NCBI GenBank assembly: GCA_003996215.1
Contig: QJPP01002939.1
Location: 186,001-250,000 of the forward strand
DNA from: Jaltomata sinuosa
Lineage: Eukaryota; Streptophyta; Magnoliopsida; Solanales; Solanaceae
Length of the DNA stretch: 64,000 bases
Reading direction: 5' to 3'
The notes under the pieces were generated by a model. The model saw only the letters and a program-made list of their open reading frames with translations. It was not told where the DNA came from and ran no database searches. Below, piece after piece: positions 57,097 to 64,000 of the stretch (positions are counted from its first letter, which is position 1; each line of letters opens with the position of its first letter). The position numbers and the translations under genes are program-made.

Positions 57097-58590
57097 TGAT
57101 GAACGCTCAATTCGTGCTCCCCAAGTTGGAGTTTATGGCGATCGTGCAACAAAAACAAGTTTATAATATCAATGAGTGTTGGGGTCGTATCCAAGGGACT
57201 TGGAGTAGCTAAATAGATATTGTATTGAGTTGAGTTCAAAGCGAGAGTAAATGCTCAAAATAGAAAGTAAAAGGATGGGGGAATTGGGATGTTGTCACTA
57301 CAATCACAATTCAATTAAAAAGCAGTAAAACAAAATTGGGTGTACCAAGTTGACTAGACGACTAGGTATGCATATTCGATGGGGCTTTAATTATAGGATA
57401 GAGTGATTATCAATTCATGCTTATTCTCACTTAATGACCTAAGTAGCATTGGTCATGGGAAAGAATTGCTTATCTCTCGATCAACAATCTTATATATGAT
57501 GATCTCAGTTAGAGCATCGTCGATTTGATCGATAAATAACACATCTAAGCTTGGGGAGGTCACACTATCTCTAGCTTAGACCCTTAAATGGGTGATTTTG
57601 TCAATAAGAGTTATCTCCAGCCACAAATCTAAGAAGAGTCCCAAGTTTCCACTAGTAATTTCACATCTGAAACCATGAAATCCTTTCTCAAGCAATCACA
57701 TAGTCAACTAATGAAAATTAATGTTTGCAACCACCAATTTTAGGATTAAAACTTGGTGAAATTACTAGATCCATGTCAAATAAGCTATTATAAGCAAGAA
57801 TAAATAACACCCATAGCCATTTGTTAAGCACCCATCATTAATACACCCCTAAACAAGAGAAGTTAGCCACTCATAGCAAGAGATAAAGAGATACCAACTT
57901 GGTAAGTCAAAATCCTCCATTAGAGTTGAATCTCAAGTTCTAGGTTCAATTTGATCACACAAGTGTTAACCAAGAGAATTATATTGAAACCCTCTTCTCA
58001 ATGGAGGTGAAAACTTAGTCTTAAAGCAAAAAGCTCTTCAGAATATTCAGGACAGAAGAAGGTTATTTACAATTGTGCCTAAATAGGCCTTTTATAGTTT
58101 CTCAAAAGGTCACTAAAAGTTACGACAAAAATGCCCTTTTGGAGGTGTGTGTTGCGACGTGCAGTTCGCATGTTGTGATGTGCGCATCGCACACTTTGTT
58201 CAGTTGGACCAGTGACTCAGCTAACTTGGGAGTTTCATGCGAAGGGGGTGCAGTTCGCACCTTTGGATGTGCGGATTGCACAGCGATCGCACCTCTTAAC
58301 AGACTCTTTAGTGGCTTTTGTAGCTTCATATGGAGGAGGTGCGGTTTGCACCTTGACTTGTGCATGTCGCATGACCACCGCATCTCAAGTCTGAATCTTC
58401 AGCTTTTCCGAACACTTCACACTTATCTCCTTTTTGAGCTCCTTTTGGGTCCATATCCTTGTTTTTCATCTGTTATCAAAACTACCTGCATAGACATCAA
58501 TAAAGGCCATAAGAAACTCTAAATCTATTTGAAACATAGCAATAATTCATGGATATAGTCTCAATAAGTTGGTAGATTGCCGACTTATCA
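57097..58590 (-). repeat. N4 3' LTR (subtype A)
   Basis: 1494 bp. On the minus strand TGATAAGTCGGCAATC to GAGCGTTCATCA. GTGCG/CGCAC-rich segment at 58136-58385. The frames at 58073-58522 and 58120-58383 fall in this segment and are not genes. Confidence 0.87.
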
Positions 58591-58604
58591 AACCCCCAAA
58601 CTTG
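58591..58604 (-). promoter_or_regulatory. N4 polypurine tract
   Basis: Minus strand CAAGTTTGGGGGTT directly before TGATAAG, as in N3 42921-42933. Confidence 0.8.
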
Positions 58605-60541
58605 AACTATTGCTTTTCCTCAAGCAAAATACTCACATGACAAGGAAATTTGTTTTCTCTAGGCTCGATCAAGGCACAAGAGACTCCTCTACATTAAAAA
58701 TTAAGAAAAAGAATAAATGAAAGACTCAACTACCATGCTCATCTCAATTTTAACCACCACAAATTCATGGAAATTGATCATCTCAAAACCTTTTCCACAA
58801 GGACATCATTTCTCATTCAAAATCAAGGGAATTTTGCCATTCAAAACAAGACATTTAAGCTTCTCAAGTCATTGGCATGGACTGTCAAGGTTTGCCTCGA
58901 GATTCACCACATAACTTGTCTTGTTCATGCCCCTCTATTGAAATAGAGACTCTATGTTTCAATTCGAGTGCATGATGCCACTCACTACAAGAGAGAATCC
59001 CACTCACAATCATTCAATTCACAAAATACGGGATTACAAGAGAACCAAGAAGACTTTCACTCTCTATAGGAAGTTCAAGTGCATACGCATCAAACCATAG
59101 GCTTGCCCTTCAGTTATATCGCCACTAATGTAGGGTAGCCAAGCTCGAAATCACCAAGGACTTGTGGGTTACGATGTTGGCTAGGGCTAAGGTGAGGATA
59201 TTATTTGGTTCAAGTGACTATACCTCCCTAATGCTCTTTGTTCTAATTTTGAACACCGCTCACATTTTCCAATTTAAACTTCACCTTATTTCTCTCTCAC
59301 ACAATCGAAGATTCCTCCTTTTTACTCACGATCATTCAGACTCCTTATACAATCTTCACTTGGTAGAACCTATTTTTGCCTTTCAATTTGATCATTGGAT
59401 TGATCTTTTGGAGCAATTTTCAATTCAAAATTAAGGTGCTACCTTGTACTTGAAGTGCACTTCTTTTCTTCTCCTTATTTGATCACATTCAACCCCAAAC
59501 TTAGGCATTTGTCTTCGTTATCTTTCATTTCCCCTCCCAAACTTAGGCTTTTAGCCAACATTTCATTTTTAAGCAAGTAGGGAGGATGGGTGCCAAAGTA
59601 GAGGTTCCAAAAAGGTCAAGGTGTTACAAGGTGCCAAAGAATGATCACAAGCTCAAAAGGGGTTCACTAGGATTTAATATCGTGGGAAGTCATTTGGGTG
59701 AATTGGCTATCAAAAAGGGCCTAAAGTCATCTTCCAAGCTCGGTCACACCTAGAATTTTGCCTTGAATCACATTCGGGGAAAATTCTAGATGACACTTAT
59801 GCACAAGAATCAAGGTAAAGCCTCACCACATAAGGCATCATACCACAAGACCTCTTTCATTAGTCTCACAATCAATTTGGGAAAATGATTTTTGACAAGC
59901 TATTCTGAGTTCATTAAACACTCGTTTGTGAGTCAATCAAGCTAAAGTAAGAGTGTGCAAGTCATGAAAAGAGAATCCTTTTCCTCAAAAATTTATTTCC
60001 CTTCTTCCTTTTATTTTCAAAATAATTTGCCACAAGAAATTTTTTGGTGGGCCTATTTTTAGACAAGCAACTACGGACTCTATTCTAAACTAAAACTTGG
60101 CATTTTCCCTTATGAAAGTCACCTCTCAATCTATAATAGGGAAGCACCAACCTGGTTCGACACACAAAAAACAAAAGAAAAACAAAAGATATTGCTCCTC
60201 GGGAAAGAACCGTGGTATTAATAAAACCCTCGGAGTTTATTTCTAAACTACTATTAACAAGGCAATATCAAAATTACGCGCTCATGATTCATTTTAAAAT
60301 AAGCCTCGGCATAGGCCTTTAGCGCATTTGCAAAGCACGGGTAGTGAAACAATAGGGCATGTAAAACTAATCCAGTAACACAATCTCAATCATCAAAAGT
60401 CAAGCCCGGCGAGGGCAATGTCAACACAATAAGCATCACAATATTAATAGTTATAGGCTCACCCAAACTTAAAGTAAGCATAGTCCCAATGCACAAAAAG
60501 TTATACAAATGAGAATGAGTGCCAAAAACTCCCTGAATAGG
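58605..60541 (-). other. N4 3' region
   Basis: Non-coding, collinear with the N1 and N3 3' regions read in reverse. Purine-like tracts on the minus strand at 59533-59544 (AAGTTTGGGAGG) and 60461-60470 (AAGTTTGGGT). Confidence 0.7.
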
Positions 60542-62201
60542 CTAATGGTGATGATGACGCCTCCTTGAGTAGAACCAATGTGGTGGTCTATGAGGTTGAG
60601 GTGCTGGTGGAGCCGGTGGTGGTATATAGGCATGTGCAGGATCTATTTGAAAATCTGCCAATAGTGGTATCGTAGGATCCCATGGCAACTTAAGTGGATC
60701 GAATGGGTCATCCATATACCATATTTTCTTTCCAGTCACCAACTCATGATAGGACGGCCCCCTGCTCCAGCTAGGCCTAGGTGGAGTCCTCCAACCTAGC
60801 ACAGGTGAGTCCGGAGGATCCGGGTATTGCTGGAATGATGGTGGATCAAGCACTGCTTCAATTTTGGATGTACATTCATTGTCAGATTGAGTCCACCCCG
60901 TGCACCAATTATCAGGAGGGCTAGCAGCCCTTAAGGTGGTGAGAAGTTTAGGCTAGTAGATTAAGATCCCAATTTGATTCAACATGCGGGACCACTTGCA
61001 TGAGTTCCTCAACCCCCACTTCCATTGTGTCCACTCTAGCACTTAGATTTCTCCCTCTTGACACTACCGATTTAAAGTCCAACTTAATGGCGGATTGAAT
61101 TATGGTCGGAATGTCTTTGGCTAACTTTTGTAGGATCTTCTCATTCTTGTTAGTAAGTTGAATTAGTTTTAGCAAGTTACCTGAGGAGGAGGTAGTGGCT
61201 TGAGATGCCCGATGAACCATGCTCGAAGCTCCCTTAGACAAGGGTGAACCCCCTTCTTGATTATTCACAATGTTGTTGGCTCGAGACATGGGTGTGGTAG
61301 CATGTGAAGGTTGACCAAGATGCCTTCTTTTGATATGTGGGGCATCTTTATCCCTCTTTGTGTCCAAGAAAACCATCCCCTTAGCTTGGTTGGCCTTGTC
61401 AAATGCTTGAAACAAAGGAAACCTGGTTTGGATACATAGAAGAGTTATGAGCACGGGGAAAGCCATGGTTGTGAAGTCATGTCACTCTTTTTTCTTGAGA
61501 TGTTCAGCGATAATCTCACCTTTATTCAAACAGAGGCCTCTTATGATGTATGCATGGAGAATGGCCATCTCTATGGTTACTTTAGTGGTGTGGCTAGTTG
61601 GGACAATTCTTGTGCTCACAAAGTCAAGCCATATGCGTGCTTCAAATTTGAGATCCAAACGATTGATTTGTCCCTTCGAGGTGGCCCAAAATGGATTTTC
61701 TTCATCAATCACACTAGCAACCCATTCATATTCGTCATTCATTCTGGCCACACATTCAAAGTACCTTGATTCTGGGATTGGCTCATCATCCCATATGGAA
61801 AAATGAATGGCTTCAGGGATAATGTTCACCTCTTTACCTCATAACAATACTTACTTGAGGCATGACAACTTGCTTAGCGGGCCTTTGTGATTTAGCGCAT
61901 CGAGGTAGGCTCAGTACGAGGCATAGAATTCCCGTACAAAATCAGGAAAGTAGAGGCTGGTGTATTGGAAAAGTGTTCCCAAGATCTTATGCAAAATTGC
62001 TTTGGCATATTCAAGAATTCCTCTTGAAAATCTTTTACATTGAACCCCTTTTCCTCTAAAAATGGGTGATTCCAGAATTTAAGATAGTAGGCTTCCATTC
62101 TCCTAAGCCCAAAGCGGACTCCCGACTCAATATGCCCATCCTCTTGTATAGAAACACCTGCATTTGGAGTGTGCTTGATGGCACGACTCTATTGATGGTG
62201 C
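60542..62201 (-). pseudogene. N4 ORF2: plant-transposon-protein-like ORF
   Basis: About 553 codons read leftward from the exon joint. N-terminal domain: RMEAYYLKFW, FNVKDFQEEFLNMPKQF, IRSWEHF, then after a break IIPEAIHFSIWDDEPIPES (the AAIN block). Central: ISKGQINRLDLKFEARIWLDFV, LNKGEIIAEHLKKK, MVFLDTKRDKDAPHIKRRHL (basic). A Ser/Thr-rich linker is followed by a coiled-coil-like helix (LLKLIQLTNKNEKILQKLAK to about 61000). After a stop at 60948 come LDPPSFQQYPDPPDSPVLGW, a Pro-rich APPAPQPHRPP tract and RRRHHHH. Three or four stops or shifts. The 60542-60853 frame is its C-terminus, not a separate gene. Confidence 0.72.
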
Positions 62202-62202
62202 C
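62201..62202 (-). other. Exon-exon joint in N4 (longer splice)
   Basis: On the minus strand ATCACGGTGCACGAAAG is joined to GCACCATCAATAGAG. The left side matches the N1 leader before GTAAGT at 15953, and the N2 leader before GTAAAA at 36819. The right side matches ORF2 right after CTTCTAATAG (N1 17390). Everything between, including the TTGACC...CATTGACC block and the C/T-rich exon, is missing. Confidence 0.75.
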
Positions 62203-62558
62203 TTTCGTGCACCGTGATATGCAATTAGCACTAGCCTTGGTGCGGACCGCATAGCATTTCGCACATCACCCTTTTTTCTCCCCTAGTTTGCCCAGGTGTC
62301 TTCTTTTCCATGCGATGGAGGTGCGATGCACACTTGGGCTCATACAGTTCGCATGGCCTAGCGCACATCGCCTCTAAATTTTCAAATTCCTTCAGGAAGT
62401 TTGTTTTGGCATGCGGTTCACTGTGCAACACGCACAATTTCTTGTGCGGTCCACACAGTCCTCCATACAACCCTTTTTTTTGGTTCGTTTTTCCTTTGTT
62501 CAATTTTCCACTTCATGAATTACCTAAAAATCACTAAAAACAACAACGAGTGAAGAAA
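62202..62558 (-). other. N4 leader (GTGCG/CGCAC-rich)
   Basis: Between hairpin and exon joint. Minus-strand words GTGCGAAATGC, GCGGTCCGCACC, TGCGATGTGCGC and CGAACTGTATG form many small inverted pairs. The frames at 62231-62503 and 62310-62537 are chance. Confidence 0.6.
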
Positions 62559-62576
62559 CTTGGGTTGCCTCCCAAG
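62559..62576 (-). other. Conserved hairpin, N4 copy
   Basis: Minus strand CTTGGG, AGGCAA, CCCAAG, identical to N1. Confidence 0.78.
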
Positions 62577-62680
62577 AAGCGCTTGATTTTATGTCGTGGC
62601 TCGACGATAGTACCTCAACTTTAATTGTTGTCGGACAGCATCCCAATCCGGTTGGCGTGGCCCCATCCAAAAAAAGGAAA

Positions 62681-64000
62681 TTATTCTATTGATATCATAG
62701 AGATGTTTTCATATTTCCCTCGTGGCAATGAATCAAACACGGGTCTCTTACCAATTTCACACTCTCCGAGGGCATCATCAAGTTGGCCTTCCAATTTTAT
62801 CACTGATATTACTCTCAACTCATCCAGAGGCCTTGTGGGCTGGCAAACGTTAAAAGTCACTATTTCATCCCCCACCCAAAATTTGAGTTCTCCAAGCTCT
62901 ACATCAATAAGGCCCCTCCCTGTGGCCAATAATGGTTTCCCCAAAATAATGGGTACCTCCACATCTACCTTGCGATCCAAGATGACATAATCCGCAGGAA
63001 GAATCAATTTGTCCATCTTGACCAATACATCAAACAAGATTCCTATAGGCCACTTAATGGACCTATCGGCCATGAGTAGCCGCATAGAAGTAGGCTTGGG
63101 AGTGCCCAATCCTAACTTCTTGAAAATCATAAGGGGCATCAAGTTGATGCTTTCCCCTAAGTCACAGAAGGCCTTCCGGAATACAAACATTCCAATCATA
63201 CATGCTATAGTGAATGCACCCGGATCTTCTCTTTTCGTAGCCACATTGCTAGTTATCACTGCACTACAACTGTGTGAAATCTCAATCATGCCCATGTCAA
63301 CCACCTTCTTCTTCTTAAGTAACTCTTTCATAAATTTTGAGTACCCTGTCATCTATATTAGAGCTTCGACCAAAGGAATGTTTATTGACAGCTTGTTGAA
63401 CATGTCAACAAACTTGTTGAATTATTGTTCTTCCTTTTTCTTATTTAGCCTATGAGGGTATGGATGAGGTCCCTTGGGGATTGTGTTCGGCATGCTTTGC
63501 ACAAAAGGGGCGTCTACTTCATTATCGATCATCACTCTAGGAGGGGTTTCAACCTATTTATTCTAATCATCACTTTCAACATTTTCTAGGACACTTGATG
63601 CACCATGTTTTTCCACTTCCTCTGGAGTTTCCACAGCATTATCATGCACCATCTCTTTTCCCTTGTCATTTGGCTTCTTCACCGCTTCCATAATAAGTTC
63701 CCTTGAATTTTTAACCAGTTTCACAATATGTTCTCTTGTTTCACTAGTTGTTCTTCCACTCCTAGTAATAATTGCCATAATGTGCCCATCACCTTTATTG
63801 TTAGTTGTGAGGTTACTAGGAAGTGACACGTTCATTCTCGAGTTCATTTGAATGGAAAGATGATTCATTAGAACTTCAAGTTGCTTTATGGAGGTTTAAT
63901 GGGAGCTCACAGTTTTATGAAGTGTTGAGACTTTGCTTTTAAAGTCATGTACCCAGCGTGTGTAGTGTCCTCTTTTTTTAGTACCAATGACAACATGTCC
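62681..64000 (-). pseudogene. N4 Gag C-terminus and aspartic protease (5' end outside window)
   Basis: Minus strand from 64000: LMNHLSIQMNSRMN, an acidic/Lys-rich linker, KGPHPYPHRLNKKKEEQ, helix FNKFVDMFNKLSINIPLVEAL. Then an open 223-residue frame (63352-62681): YSKFMKELLKKKKV, TIACMIGMFVFRKAF, active site DLGESINLMP, LMADRSIKWPIGIL, VDVEVPIILGKPLLATGRG, VDVELGELKFWVG. The usual Ala after DLG is Glu here, which probably impairs the enzyme. Two or three stops lie upstream. It ends before the hairpin, with no polymerase. Confidence 0.82.

Larger units (their letters stand above)
57097..64000 (-). mobile_element. N4: N-family element on the minus strand, 5' end outside the window
   Basis: From left to right: 3' LTR (57097-58590), polypurine tract, 3' region, ORF2, exon joint (62201/62202), leader, hairpin, protease and Gag running off at 64000. 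It is inserted into a G3 LTR, hence younger than G3. Its protease frame is open and its ORF2 has few breaks, so it is probably the youngest N copy here. The whole interval between the upstream donor and the second acceptor is absent. Confidence 0.87.

Noticed and set aside
58073..58522. A 149-residue Cys-rich frame in the N4 LTR
   Set aside because: Its cysteines come from the GTGCG/CGCAC word cluster (TGC/TGT codons), and the frame is not kept in the other LTR copies.
60542..60853. A separate small Pro/His-rich gene
   Set aside because: It is the C-terminus of N4 ORF2; N1 and N3 have the same Pro-rich segment and terminal arginine cluster in line with ORF2.
1..64000. tRNA, rRNA, CRISPR, integrated DNA virus or host gene
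   Set aside because: No cloverleaf, rRNA or spaced-repeat pattern was seen. All polymerase-like sequence belongs to Ty3/gypsy elements with LTRs. No exon series of a cellular gene was recognised.

Overview
This window is plant nuclear heterochromatin made almost wholly of nested, decayed LTR retrotransposons. I find no intact host gene, tRNA, rRNA or CRISPR array. The Ty3/gypsy proteins (Tekay/Del-type chromoviruses with an initiator-Met primer site and a C-terminal chromodomain) and the LTR sequences look like those of Solanaceae (Solanum or Capsicum). That assignment rests on recalled family resemblance; no database search was possible.

Two kinds of element are interleaved. (i) Three chromovirus copies: G1 (3726-13413, minus strand, TSD ATCCC), G2 (19149-27628, plus strand, TSD CACAT) and G3 (51507-57096, minus strand, internally deleted). 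(ii) At least five copies of an Athila-like, apparently non-autonomous family, called N here. Its layout is LTR, Asp-tRNA-type primer site, Gag, aspartic protease, a hairpin, a GTGCG/CGCAC-rich leader, an intron, ORF2, a long 3' region, polypurine tract, LTR. ORF2 resembles the 'putative plant transposon protein' family. No copy contains reverse transcriptase or integrase. The copies are N0 (minus, 1663-1819 and 30380-32040), N1 (plus, 1825-30374), N2 (plus, 32340-37505), N3 (plus, 32041-32339 and 39025-44337) and N4 (minus, 57097 to beyond the window end). A solo N LTR lies at 37529-39024.

Nesting, outside in: N0 was split by N1 (TSD GGGAG, 1820-1824 and 30375-30379). N1 was split twice, by G1 inside gag and by G2 in its 3' region. 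N3 was split by N2/solo-LTR material in its leader. G3 was interrupted by N4 inside an LTR. Region 44338-51506 holds older debris: a gypsy-type LTR end, a decayed antisense gag, a probable LTR and AT-rich sequence.

The most interesting signal is splicing visible in genomic DNA. N1 carries a canonical GTAAGT...TTTGCAG interval of 1096 bp just before ORF2. N3 lacks exactly that interval, with its exon ends joined. N4 lacks a larger interval with a different upstream GTAAG-type donor and an acceptor 18 nt further downstream. The copies therefore look like reverse transcripts of alternatively spliced RNAs that place ORF2 next to the 5' leader. Two short palindromes also show paired base changes between copies: the CTTGGG-AGGCAA-CCCAAG hairpin after the protease in N, and a palindrome about 76 nt into the chromovirus LTR.
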